From: Microbaculum marinisediminis
Lineage (GTDB): Bacteria; Pseudomonadota; Alphaproteobacteria; Rhizobiales; Tepidamorphaceae
Assembly (NCBI RefSeq): GCF_025397915.1
Contig: NZ_JALIDZ010000004.1
Location: forward strand, 62,001-126,000
Length of the DNA stretch: 64,000 nt
Direction of reading: 5' to 3'
Both the position numbers and the translations under genes were made by a program. Of this stretch, positions 45,212 to 53,570 are shown one piece after another. Numbering within the stretch: position 1 is the first letter of the stretch; each line of letters opens with the position of its first letter. The notes below the pieces were generated by a model, which was given only the letters and a program-made list of their open reading frames with translations, made no database searches and was not told the DNA's origin.

Positions 45212-46057
45212 TCAGCCCCGTCCGCCGGTCGATTCGGTGCGGAAGAAGCGGTCGAGCACGATCGCCACCAGGACGATGGCGACGCCGACCTCGAAGCCGC
45301 GGGCGATGTTGACCTGGTTCAGCGCCCGCAGCGTCGGCACGCCGAGCCCGTCGGCGCCGACCAGGGCGGCGATCACCACCATCGACAGTGACAGCATGAT
45401 GGTCTGGGTCAGCCCGGCCATGATGTTGGGCAGGGCATAGGGCAGCTCGACCTTCCACAGGAGCTGGCGCTTCGTCGCGCCGAAGGCCTCGCCGGCCTCG
45501 ATCAGCGCCTGCGGCGTCGAGGAAATGCCGAGCTGGGTCAGCCGGATCGGCGCCGGCACCGCGAAGATCACCGTCGCGATCAGGCCGGGCACCATGCCGA
45601 GGCCGAACAGGATCAGCGCCGGGATCAGATAGACGAAGGTCGGGATCGTCTGCATCAGGTCGAGGACCGGCCGCAGCCCCTCGTAGAGCCAGGGCCGGTG
45701 CGCGGCGGCGACGCCGACGGGAACGCCGACGGCCATGCACACGACGGTCGCCGAGATCACCAGCGCCAGCGTCTCGGTCGTCTCCTCCCAGTAGCCCTGG
45801 TTGATCACCAGGAGCATCGCCAGCAGCACGAAGATCGGAAAGGACAGGCTGCGCCGCACCACCCAGGCGAGGGCGACGGTGAAGGCGACGATGACGAGCG
45901 GATGCGGCGTCTGCAGGATCCAGAGGATGCCGTCGATCATGTGCTCGAGCACGAGCGCGATGAAATCGAACAGCCAGGCCGCGTTGACCGTCAGCCAGTC
46001 GACGAAGGCCTTGGCCCACTGGCCGATGGGAATCTTGTGCTCGACGAGCCATTCCAT
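45212..46057 (-). CDS. choW: Choline/glycine betaine ABC transporter permease
   Basis: A 281-residue permease with about six helices. It contains ETLALVISATVVCMAVGVPVG, the TFVYLIPALILFGLGMVPG block and the EAA-like cytoplasmic loop GEAFGATKRQLLWKVELPYALPN, which contacts ChoV. ATG 46057 is preferred over ATG-less extensions to 46126 because GGGGGCG precedes it and conserved sequence follows. A strong stem-loop (46119-46164) separates it from choX. Confidence 0.93.
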   Translation of the reverse strand: MEWLVEHKIPIGQWAKAFVDWLTVNAAWLFDFIALVLEHMIDGILWILQTPHPLVIVAFTVALAWVVRRSLSFPIFVLLAMLLVINQGYWEETTETLALVISATVVCMAVGVPVGVAAAHRPWLYEGLRPVLDLMQTIPTFVYLIPALILFGLGMVPGLIATVIFAVPAPIRLTQLGISSTPQALIEAGEAFGATKRQLLWKVELPYALPNIMAGLTQTIMLSLSMVVIAALVGADGLGVPTLRALNQVNIARGFEVGVAIVLVAIVLDRFFRTESTGGRG

Positions 46058-46118
46058 GCATCGCCCCCCTTCCCGGGTTCGTGTCCCCGGTTCGTGCCGG
46101 GTTCGTCTCCGGCTTTGG

Positions 46119-46164
46119 TCCGGCACGGCGCCGCGCGTCCGTGAACGCAGGGCGCCGTGCCGGA
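46119..46164 (-). terminator. Strong stem-loop between choX and choW
   Basis: TCCGGCACGGCGCC (46119-46132) and GGCGCCGTGCCGGA (46151-46164) form a perfect 14-base stem around an 18-base loop that can itself pair (GCGT/ACGC). It lies 93 bases after the choX stop. No T tract follows, so it may be an mRNA stabiliser or partial terminator that favours the binding protein over ChoWV. Confidence 0.65.
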
Positions 46165-46257
46165 TACTAGCGCGATATCCCCCCGGCCGAAGCCTTATCG
46201 CGCTTTCGCGTCCGGCGGCTTATCGTTCGGGGCCGCCCGATTTCCGATGTCCGCCCG

Positions 46258-47217
46258 TCACTTGCCCAGGTGCGCCTTGACGGCTTCCTTGGCGTTGCCG
46301 CCCTCGTAGGTGGTCACGCCGTCGACCCAGGCTTCCCACATGGCCGGATTGGCCTTCAGCCAGTCCCTGGCCGCGACGTCGGCTTCCTTGCCGTCGTCGA
46401 GGATGGCGCCCATGATCTCGTTTTCCATCGCCAGCGTGAACGTCTGGTTCTGCAGGAGCGCGCCGACGTTCGGGCATTCCTCGACGAAGCCGGCGGCCAC
46501 GTTTGTGTAGACGGTGGCGCCGCCGAGATCCGGGCCGAAATAGTCGTCGCCGCCCGGCAGGTAGACGAGATCGAAATTGGCGTTCATCGGATGCGGCTCC
46601 CAGGCGAGGAAGACGATGTCCTCCTTGCGGGAGACGGCGCGGGCGACCTGCGCGAGCATGCCCTGCTCGGAGGATTCGACGATCTCGAAGCCCTTCAGGT
46701 TGAAGGCGTCGCCGTCGATCATGTCGAGGATCAGGCGATTGCCGTCATTGCCCGGCTCGATGCCGTAGATCTTGTTGCCCAGGTCGTCGCGGAAGTCGGC
46801 GATATTCTCGAAGGTCGCGAGGCCCTTGTCGAAGGTGTATTGCGGCACGGCCAGCGTGTACTTGGCGCCTTCCAGATTGACGCCGAGGCTGACCACCGTG
46901 CCGTCGTCGAGATAGGGCCGGATGTCGGCCTCCATGGTCGGCATCCAGTTGCCGAGGAAGACGTCGACGTCCTTGTTCTTCAGCGAGGCGTAGGTGACGG
47001 GCACCGACAGGACCTTGATGTCGGTCTCGTAGCCGAGCGCCTCGAGCACCACCGAGGTGGCCGCGGTGGTCGCGGTGATGTCGGTCCAGCCGACGTCGGA
47101 GAAGGTCACGACCTTGCAGGACTCCGGGTCCTTGGCGACGGCGCCCGTGGCGACGACCGCCGCGACGGCGACGCCCCCCAGCACACTGGCCAGCTGGCTT
47201 CGAAGACAGACTTTCAT
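46258..47217 (-). CDS. choX: Choline ABC transporter substrate-binding protein
   Basis: A 319-residue periplasmic binding protein. After a signal peptide (VLGGVAVAAVVATGAVAK) come VVTFSDVGWTDITATTAAT, VFLGNWMPTMEADIRPYLD and VFLAWEPHPMNANFDLVYL, blocks that supply the aromatic box residues (Trp, Trp, Tyr) that cage the quaternary ammonium group in ChoX. ATG 47217 has GGGAGG upstream. It is the first gene of choXWV, divergent from betI. Confidence 0.93.
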   Translation of the reverse strand: MKVCLRSQLASVLGGVAVAAVVATGAVAKDPESCKVVTFSDVGWTDITATTAATSVVLEALGYETDIKVLSVPVTYASLKNKDVDVFLGNWMPTMEADIRPYLDDGTVVSLGVNLEGAKYTLAVPQYTFDKGLATFENIADFRDDLGNKIYGIEPGNDGNRLILDMIDGDAFNLKGFEIVESSEQGMLAQVARAVSRKEDIVFLAWEPHPMNANFDLVYLPGGDDYFGPDLGGATVYTNVAAGFVEECPNVGALLQNQTFTLAMENEIMGAILDDGKEADVAARDWLKANPAMWEAWVDGVTTYEGGNAKEAVKAHLGK

Positions 47218-47351
47218 GGCGTTTCAAACCTCCCTTTGGTGACAATCGTGATCGCGCGCGACGGCAGCCGGCACCCCCTTCGCCCGCTGCGGCGACCGTG
47301 GCGATCGCGGCGATGGAAATACTTTACCAGAGGTTCGGCAGATTATATTAA

Positions 47352-47367
47352 TTGACTAGTCAGTCAA
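47352..47367. promoter_or_regulatory. Candidate BetI operator
   Basis: TTGACT-AGTC-AGTCAA is a perfect inverted repeat (six-base arms, four-base spacer) in the 185-base divergent region between choX and betI, set in AT-rich sequence (TTATATTAATTGAC). BetI and related TetR regulators bind such dyads. It probably controls both uptake and oxidation of choline. Regulator assignment is inferred. Confidence 0.6.
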
Positions 47368-47402
47368 CAACCGGGCCGCTGCCCGGAACGAGGTCGCCCG
47401 CG

Positions 47403-47990
47403 ATGCCGAAGCTTGGAATGGAGCCGATCCGCCGCCGGGCGCTGATCAGCGCGGCCATCGAGACGATCCACGATCGCGGCTTCTGCGACGTCACGGTCGG
47501 GCAGATCGCGCGGCGCGCCGGCGTGTCGTCGGCGCTGGCGCACCACTATTTCGGCTCCAAGGAACACCTGCTGGTCGCCACCATGCGCCACCTGCTGAAC
47601 GAGCTCGGCGCGGCGATCGGCGAGCGCCTGCGGGACGCGAAGGGCCCGCGCGAGCGCGTCTCGGCTGTGATCGCCGGCAATTTCGCGCCAGACCAGTTCC
47701 AGCCGGCCACGATCTCGGCCTGGCTGGCGTTCTACGTCCAGGCGCAGACCGTGGCGGACGCGCATCGGCTGCACCGCATCTACGCGCGCCGGCTGAAGAG
47801 CAACCTGGTGCACGGCCTGGCGCTGCTGATCCCGCGCGACCAGGCCATCGACGCGGCGGAAGGGGCGGCCGCGCTGATCGACGGATTGTGGATCCGCTAC
47901 GCGCTTTCCGAGAACCGGCCGGACCCGGAAGCCGCCATCCGGGTCGTCGAGGACTTCGTGGAATCGCGCATCAGGCAGGTCCGGCAATGA
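47403..47990 (+). CDS. betI: Choline-responsive transcriptional repressor
   Basis: A 195-residue TetR-family repressor. [18 protein letters not shown] is the canonical BetI N-terminus, and the helix-turn-helix is [21 protein letters not shown] (first half shown). The C-terminal domain has [21 protein letters not shown]. It represses bet/cho genes and is released by choline. ATG 47403 is chosen by this N-terminus over the frame from 47352, which would cover the operator. It overlaps betA by four bases. Confidence 0.94.
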   Translation: MPKLGMEPIRRRALISAAIETIHDRGFCDVTVGQIARRAGVSSALAHHYFGSKEHLLVATMRHLLNELGAAIGERLRDAKGPRERVSAVIAGNFAPDQFQPATISAWLAFYVQAQTVADAHRLHRIYARRLKSNLVHGLALLIPRDQAIDAAEGAAALIDGLWIRYALSENRPDPEAAIRVVEDFVESRIRQVRQ

Positions 47991-49651
47991 GCGAGGGGCT
48001 GACGGCGGATTACGTCATCATCGGTGCCGGCTCGGCCGGCTGCGCGCTGGCCTATCGCCTGAGCGAGGACGGCCGCCATTCGGTGATCGTGCTGGAGAAG
48101 GGCGGCAGCGATATCGGCCCGCTGATCCAGATGCCGCTCGCCTTCTCGATCCCGATGAACATGGCCCGCTACGACTGGGGCTACCAGACCGAGCCGGAGC
48201 CGCATCTGGGCGGCCGCACGCTGGCGGTGCCGCGCGGCAAGGTGATCGGCGGGTCGTCGTCGATCAACGGCATGGTCTATGTGCGCGGCCACGCCCGCGA
48301 CTTCGACACCTGGGAAGAGCTGGGCGCGGCCGGCTGGGGCTTCCGGCACGTGCTGCCCTACTTCAAGCGGATGGAGACGAGCCACGGCGGCGAGGCCGGC
48401 TGGCGCGGCACCAAGGGGCCGCTGCACGTCACCCGCGGCACGCTGAAGAACCCGCTCTACAGGGCCTTCATCGACGCGGGGCACGAGGCCGGCTATCCGC
48501 TGACGGAGGACTACAACGGCTGCCGGCAGGAAGGCTTCGGCGCCATGGAGATGACGGTGTGGCAAGGGCGGCGCTGGTCCGCCGCCAACGCCTATCTCAG
48601 GCCGGCGCTGAAGCGCGGCAACGTGCGGCTGATGACCGGCGTCGACGCCGAACGGATCGTCTTCGAGGGGAAGCGCGCCGGCGGCGTCGTCATCCGCCAG
48701 GGCGGCACGACACGGACCGTGACGGCGCGGCGCGAGGTGATCGTCGCCGCCTCCTCGATCAACTCGCCGAAGCTCCTGATGCTGTCGGGCATCGGCAGGG
48801 CCGACGACCTGCAGGCGCATGGCATCGACGTCGTCGCCGACCGGCCCGGCGTCGGCGCCAACCTGCAGGACCATCTGGAGGTCTACGTGCAGTACGGCTC
48901 GCGCCAGCCGATCACGCTGAACAGCCATCTCAACTGGCTCTCGAAGGCGTGGATCGGGGCGAGCTGGCTGTTGCTGCGCCGTGGCCTCGGCGTCTCGAAC
49001 CAGTTCGAATCCTGCGCCTTCATCCGCTCGGCGGCGGGCGTCGCGTATCCGGACATCCAGTACCATTTCCTGCCCGCCGCGGTGCGCTACGACGGCAAGG
49101 CGGCGGTCGACCGGCACGGCTTCCAGGTCCATGTCGGACCGATGCGCTCACGCTCGCGCGGCGCCGTCGCGTTGCGGTCCGGCGACCCCGCGCAGGCCCC
49201 GCGCGTGCGGTTCAACTACATGTCGGCGCCCGAGGACTGGGACGAGTTCCGCGCCTGCATCCGCCTGACCCGCGAGATCATGGAACAGCCGGCGATGGCG
49301 CCGTTCATCGACGGCGAGATCGCGCCGGGCACCGATGTGCGCGACGACGCCGCCATCGACGACTTCATCCGCGCGCACGTGGAAAGCGCCTATCACCCCT
49401 GCGGCACCTGCCGCATGGGCGCGGCGGACGACGAGACGGCCGTGGTCGATCCGCAATGCCGGGTGATCGGCGTCGAGGGCCTGCGCGTCGTCGACTCCTC
49501 GATCTTCCCGCAGATCACCAACGGCAATCTCAACGCGCCCTCGATCATGGTCGGCGAGAAGGCCGCCGACCTGATCCTCGGCCGCGACCCGCTGCCGGCG
49601 GCGAACCAGGAGCCGTGGATCAATCCGGACTGGCGGACGAGCCAGCGGTAG
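47987..49651 (+). CDS. betA: Choline dehydrogenase
   Basis: A 554-residue FAD flavoprotein of the GMC family that oxidises choline to betaine aldehyde and on toward glycine betaine. [20 protein letters not shown] is the FAD site, [19 protein letters not shown] and [20 protein letters not shown] the two GMC signatures, and [16 protein letters not shown] carries the catalytic His. Length is normal. It follows betI in one operon; no betB aldehyde dehydrogenase lies in this window. Confidence 0.96.
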   Translation: MSEGLTADYVIIGAGSAGCALAYRLSEDGRHSVIVLEKGGSDIGPLIQMPLAFSIPMNMARYDWGYQTEPEPHLGGRTLAVPRGKVIGGSSSINGMVYVRGHARDFDTWEELGAAGWGFRHVLPYFKRMETSHGGEAGWRGTKGPLHVTRGTLKNPLYRAFIDAGHEAGYPLTEDYNGCRQEGFGAMEMTVWQGRRWSAANAYLRPALKRGNVRLMTGVDAERIVFEGKRAGGVVIRQGGTTRTVTARREVIVAASSINSPKLLMLSGIGRADDLQAHGIDVVADRPGVGANLQDHLEVYVQYGSRQPITLNSHLNWLSKAWIGASWLLLRRGLGVSNQFESCAFIRSAAGVAYPDIQYHFLPAAVRYDGKAAVDRHGFQVHVGPMRSRSRGAVALRSGDPAQAPRVRFNYMSAPEDWDEFRACIRLTREIMEQPAMAPFIDGEIAPGTDVRDDAAIDDFIRAHVESAYHPCGTCRMGAADDETAVVDPQCRVIGVEGLRVVDSSIFPQITNGNLNAPSIMVGEKAADLILGRDPLPAANQEPWINPDWRTSQR

Positions 49652-49690
49652 GCGGGCGATGTCCCGCGTCCGCTCCGAGGGCCGGTCCGC

Positions 49691-50491
49691 TCACGCCAGC
49701 GCGGGATAGCCCACGTCTATCGCCGCCCGTTCCATCTCGACGATCGCGTCATAGGCGCCGTCGTCCAGCACCTCGACGCCGGCGATCAGCAGGGCGCGCC
49801 GCGTCGCCGCCGTGGCCGGATCGGCGAGGACGTCGCGCAAGGCCGCGCGGATCGCCTCGACCTCGTCGTCGGTGCGGTCCGCCGCCGTGACGAACGGCAA
49901 GGCCGGCGCGGGCGGGCTCCAGGCGACAACCTTGAGCCGCGCGGCGATATCGACGCGGTAGTGCTCGGCGAGCGACCAGCAGACGCAGTCGATCGCCGCG
50001 CAATCGGCCTGGCCATCGGCAACGGCGATCATGGAGGAGAGATGGGCGCCGGTCCGCACCGTGCCGGCGAAGAAACGGCTCTCCCGCGCCAGCGTCGCGA
50101 CCGCCGCGCGGAAGGCGGAATAGCCGGACTGGGAGTCGGGCGCGTTGTAGGCGGCGACGCGGCCGCGCAGATCGACCAGGCCGCGGGCGGGATCGTCGGC
50201 GCGCACGACGATGGCGCTGCGGTAGAGGGGGCCTTCGCAGCCATCGGCGATATAGGCCGGCGTCGCGACCAGCCGCACCGTGCCGCGCAAGGCGGTGGCG
50301 TAGGGATAGCCGCAGGTCTGGGAGAGCACCAGATCGGGATCGCGCCACTGCGCCTCGCGCGGGCGGGCGTGCTCGAGCCTGTCCGGCGCGGCGATGCCGC
50401 GGTCGCGCAAGGCGCGCGCCAGCGCCGCCCACAGGGCGTCGGTCGCCAGACGCAGGTCCGGCCAGTCATACATCGGCAGGGACGCGATCAC
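49691..50491 (-). CDS. PhnD-like periplasmic-binding-fold protein without signal peptide
   Basis: A 266-residue protein resembling the phosphate/phosphonate-binding PhnD family. It has IASLPMYDWPDLRLATDALW at the N-terminus, DLVLSQTCGYPYATALRGTV, RGRVAAYNAPDSQSGYSAFR and AVADGQADCAAIDCVCW, the usual contacts for the ligand. There is no signal peptide, so it is probably cytoplasmic. GTG 50491 is preferred because the family block starts at once. No transporter partner lies beside it, so a sensor or enzyme-helper role is possible. Confidence 0.75.
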   Translation of the reverse strand: MIASLPMYDWPDLRLATDALWAALARALRDRGIAAPDRLEHARPREAQWRDPDLVLSQTCGYPYATALRGTVRLVATPAYIADGCEGPLYRSAIVVRADDPARGLVDLRGRVAAYNAPDSQSGYSAFRAAVATLARESRFFAGTVRTGAHLSSMIAVADGQADCAAIDCVCWSLAEHYRVDIAARLKVVAWSPPAPALPFVTAADRTDDEVEAIRAALRDVLADPATAATRRALLIAGVEVLDDGAYDAIVEMERAAIDVGYPALA

Positions 50492-50501
50492 GCCCGTCAG
50501 G

Positions 50502-51455
50502 CTAACGCCGCATGAAGGGATGGGCCACCGGTTCCTTTCCCTTCAGCAGATGCCGGCGGGCGAGATCGAGATAACCGTCGAAGCCGTAGCCGCCGTTCTC
50601 CGCGCGATACCGCGCGCGCTCGGCGCGATAGAGGCGCGGCAGCTCGTACCAGGGCACGCGCGGGCGCTGGTGGTGGACGTAGTGCAGGTTGTTGTTGAGG
50701 AACAGAAATGAAAGGAGCGGATTGGCCTCGATGATCGCGGTGCGCTGCGGCACGTCCGGATGGGCGCGGTGCTCGGCATAGGTGCGCAGCATCAGGAGCG
50801 ACAGGCCCGGCCAGGAAGCGAGCAGCAGATAGGCCCACGGGCTCATGCCGCCGATCACGATCCAGGCCACCACCGGGACGCAGCCGGCGACGTGCATCAG
50901 CCACGCCACGAGGACCCTGCGGTCGCCGCGACGGACGGCGCGCAGGTCGTGGCGGATCAAGCCGACGACCGACAACGGCGGGCCAACGATGAGCCGACCC
51001 AGAAGCGACGAATTGAGGCGCAAAAGTCGTCTCGTCGCCGGCGCCAGGGCGGCATGGTCCCTCTCCGCCAGATACCAGGATTCCGGGTCGTCGTAGGGGT
51101 CGGTCAGCCGGGCATCGTGATGGTGCTTCAGGTGGGTGTCGCGGAAGCGGCGATAGGGAATCAGCAGGCAAAGCGGCGGGAAAACCAGCGCCTCGTTGAT
51201 CCAGAGCCGGCGGGTGGGATGGCCGTGCAGCGCCTCGTGCCGCAGCGAGGACTGCAGCGCCACGCAACCGGCGGCAAGCGGTACGACCAGCAGTATCGGC
51301 AGAGTGTCATGGAACCAGACGACGGCCGCCCACACCACGTAACATCCGAGCAACGCCAGAAAGGTGGGCCATTCGACCGATTTTCGCCGTCTGCGGCGCG
51401 CATCTGCGGCAATCGCGACGGAAACCGCCAGTTCTTCGCGTGAAATGTTCCCCAT
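50502..51455 (-). CDS. Fatty acid desaturase
   Basis: A 317-residue integral-membrane di-iron desaturase. Histidine boxes are visible: RHEALHGHPT (HxxxxH-like), RDTHLKHHHDARLTD (HxxHH), and NNNLHYVHHQRPRVPW (HxxHH). At least four hydrophobic helices lie between them. It introduces a double bond or hydroxyl into a lipid acyl or carotenoid-like substrate. It begins 11 bases after the PhnD-like gene in the map and is divergent from the XRE regulator, which may control it. Confidence 0.88.
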   Translation of the reverse strand: MGNISREELAVSVAIAADARRRRRKSVEWPTFLALLGCYVVWAAVVWFHDTLPILLVVPLAAGCVALQSSLRHEALHGHPTRRLWINEALVFPPLCLLIPYRRFRDTHLKHHHDARLTDPYDDPESWYLAERDHAALAPATRRLLRLNSSLLGRLIVGPPLSVVGLIRHDLRAVRRGDRRVLVAWLMHVAGCVPVVAWIVIGGMSPWAYLLLASWPGLSLLMLRTYAEHRAHPDVPQRTAIIEANPLLSFLFLNNNLHYVHHQRPRVPWYELPRLYRAERARYRAENGGYGFDGYLDLARRHLLKGKEPVAHPFMRR

Positions 51456-51538
51456 TGCTGGCAGGCTGAATGATTTGCCGGGGTCGGAGCAACGCGAGAA
51501 TAGTTACATTCCGTTGTCTTTGATGCATAAATATCTGA

Positions 51539-51560
51539 ATTGTTGTGAATTGTCAGCAAT
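51539..51560. promoter_or_regulatory. Imperfect inverted repeat in the desaturase/XRE divergent region
   Basis: ATTGTTG (51539-51545) and CAGCAAT (51554-51560) form an inverted repeat with one mismatch and an eight-base spacer, just before the XRE gene start. The whole 117-base divergent region is unusually AT-rich. It is a reasonable binding site for the XRE regulator; this is not demonstrated. Confidence 0.35.
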
Positions 51561-51572
51561 ACGGTGACCGAA

Positions 51573-52415
51573 ATGGACAAGCGTGACCTCGGCGCGGTGT
51601 TCCGCGAACGGTTGAGCGAGGTGATGCGCCGCTACGGCGGCGGGCAGTCGCGCTTCGCCCAGTCGATCGGCCTCGACCGGTCGGCGCTGTCGCAGCTCCT
51701 GTCGGGCAAGACCGTGCGCCTGCCGCGCGCGGAAACGCTGGTGGCCATCGCCGAGGCACACGGGGTCAGCCTCGACTGGCTGATGGGGGTGAGCCAGAAC
51801 GAACGGCTCGCCGCCGAGATCGCCCCGACGCTCGCCATTGAGCTCGGGGCCTCGGGACCGGACGATTCCCGCCTGCAGCAGTGGCGGCGCGAGGCTTCGG
51901 GCTACAAGATCCGCTACGTGCCGGCGACCCTGCCCGACCTGCTGCGCACCGAAGACGTGATCCGCTACGAGCTCGGGCGCGCGGCGGACGCGCGCGTCGA
52001 GGCCTCGATCGCCGATGCCGATCGCTACCTCGCCTATACGCGCCGCCCGGAGACCGACATGGAAGTGTGCATGCCGGTGCAGCGGCTGACGGGCTTTGCC
52101 CGCGGCGAGGGGATCTGGTCGGGGCTGGACCGCGACACCCGCCGCGCGCAGCTCTCCCACATGGCCCATCTTCTCGAGGAGCTCTATCCGACCTTCCGCC
52201 TGTTCCTCTACGACGGAAAACGGCTGTTCTCGGCGCCGTTGACGATCTTCGGGCCGCTGCGCGCGGCGTTCTATGTCGGCGACATGTACCTGGTGCTCAA
52301 CACCACCGAGCATATCCGCGTGCTGATCGACCGGTTCGATGACCTGATCCGCAACGCCGTCATCAATCCGCACGAGGCGGCGGCCCGTGTCCGGCTGATG
52401 CTGGACGAGGGGTGA
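51573..52415 (+). CDS. XRE-family transcriptional regulator with C-terminal sensor-like domain
   Basis: A 280-residue regulator. The helix-turn-helix (about 10-65) includes FAQSIGLDRSALSQLLSGKT and LPRAETLVAIAEAHGVSLDW. The remaining ~200 residues (WRREASGYKIRYVPATLPDL and ICMPVQRLTGF-like parts) form a domain seen in many alphaproteobacterial XRE proteins, for which I know no ligand. ATG 51573 is preferred; GTG 51564 is possible. It is divergent from the desaturase gene, and may regulate membrane lipid unsaturation. Confidence 0.8.
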   Translation: MDKRDLGAVFRERLSEVMRRYGGGQSRFAQSIGLDRSALSQLLSGKTVRLPRAETLVAIAEAHGVSLDWLMGVSQNERLAAEIAPTLAIELGASGPDDSRLQQWRREASGYKIRYVPATLPDLLRTEDVIRYELGRAADARVEASIADADRYLAYTRRPETDMEVCMPVQRLTGFARGEGIWSGLDRDTRRAQLSHMAHLLEELYPTFRLFLYDGKRLFSAPLTIFGPLRAAFYVGDMYLVLNTTEHIRVLIDRFDDLIRNAVINPHEAAARVRLMLDEG

Positions 52416-52432
52416 GCGGCACCGCCCGCCCC

Positions 52433-53389
52433 TCACAGCCTGTGGCGCTGCAGCCAGGCGTGATGGATGGCGCCGGCGGTCATCAGGTCGAGATGGGCGC
52501 CGCCACCGTTCTTGTAGACGGTGATCTCGTCGGCCGCGCCGCGGGCGGCCGAGCCGGCGTCGGCGGCTGGGACGAGATCGAACAGATCGCCCTCCACGTC
52601 GGATTCCCGAATGGCGCCGGCGGCCAGCGGTATCATCAGCTCGCCGATCTCGTGCAGCGTCGTTTCACGGGCGTCGACGAACAGGCGGCCACGGGCGAAG
52701 ACATCGTCGTCGGCCTCGCGCATGTCCGGCGTATAGGCGCCGACGAGATCGACGTGGGCGCCGGGCCTCAACAGCGCCCCCCTGATGATCGGCACGCGCG
52801 CCATTGTCGCCACCGAGATCACGTCGCCCGCGGCAACGGCGGTATCGATGTCGTCGGCGATCTCGACCGTGCGGCCCGTGTCGACGAGGCGTCCGGCGAG
52901 GCCCTCGGCGCGGGCGCGGGTGCGGTTGCCGAGAACGATGCGCCTGATCGATGGACGCACCGAGAGATGGGCGCGCACCAGCGGCTCGGACATCGCGCCG
53001 GCGCCGATCATGGCCAGGCAGTCCACATCCGGCCGGGCCAGCAGATCGGCGCCGAGCGCAGAGTCCCCCGCCGTTTTCCATGCCGTGATCGCCGCGCCGT
53101 CGATCACGGCGGAGACGGCACCGCGCTCGCCGTCGAACAGCAGGAACTGGCCCTGCACCGCCGGCAGCGGCGGTTGTCGGCCCGGGTTCTCCGGAAATAC
53201 GGTGACGGCCTTGAGACCGACCGCGCCACCCGGCACCCAGGAGGCCCGTACCAGCAACGCACGATCGGCATCCTTCATCAGCAGATCGTCGATCGCCGGT
53301 CGATCGCCGCGATGGCCCGCGCGAAGCGCGTCGATCGCCAGCGTCCAGTCCATCAGTTCGTGCACGGTATCGGAGTCTATGACGATCAT
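52433..53389 (-). CDS. Ornithine cyclodeaminase/mu-crystallin family protein
   Basis: A 318-residue NAD(P)-binding enzyme of the OCD family, which includes ornithine cyclodeaminase, alanine dehydrogenase and pyrroline-2-carboxylate reductase. VGLKAVTVFPENPGRQPPLP carries the substrate Lys, LAMIGAGAMSEPLVRAHLSV is the dinucleotide-binding loop, and HVDLVGAYTPDMREADDDV is the conserved Asp segment. The exact substrate cannot be told. It converges with the XRE gene and is divergent from the YtcJ-like gene. Confidence 0.85.
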   Translation of the reverse strand: MIVIDSDTVHELMDWTLAIDALRAGHRGDRPAIDDLLMKDADRALLVRASWVPGGAVGLKAVTVFPENPGRQPPLPAVQGQFLLFDGERGAVSAVIDGAAITAWKTAGDSALGADLLARPDVDCLAMIGAGAMSEPLVRAHLSVRPSIRRIVLGNRTRARAEGLAGRLVDTGRTVEIADDIDTAVAAGDVISVATMARVPIIRGALLRPGAHVDLVGAYTPDMREADDDVFARGRLFVDARETTLHEIGELMIPLAAGAIRESDVEGDLFDLVPAADAGSAARGAADEITVYKNGGGAHLDLMTAGAIHHAWLQRHRL

Positions 53390-53570
53390 GCCGCGGCCAC
53401 CTTCCTGTCGTTCAATGTCGTTTCAGGCGGCGGCAGGATAGGCGCCCGGATCGCGCCGGGACAAGAGAGACCGGCCGTGGCGTGGACCGATGACGGCATT
53501 CGCGCGTCATACGAAATTGTTAAGGTCCAGTCGGGCATAGCGGGGCGACGACTATTCGGGGAGAATCGTA

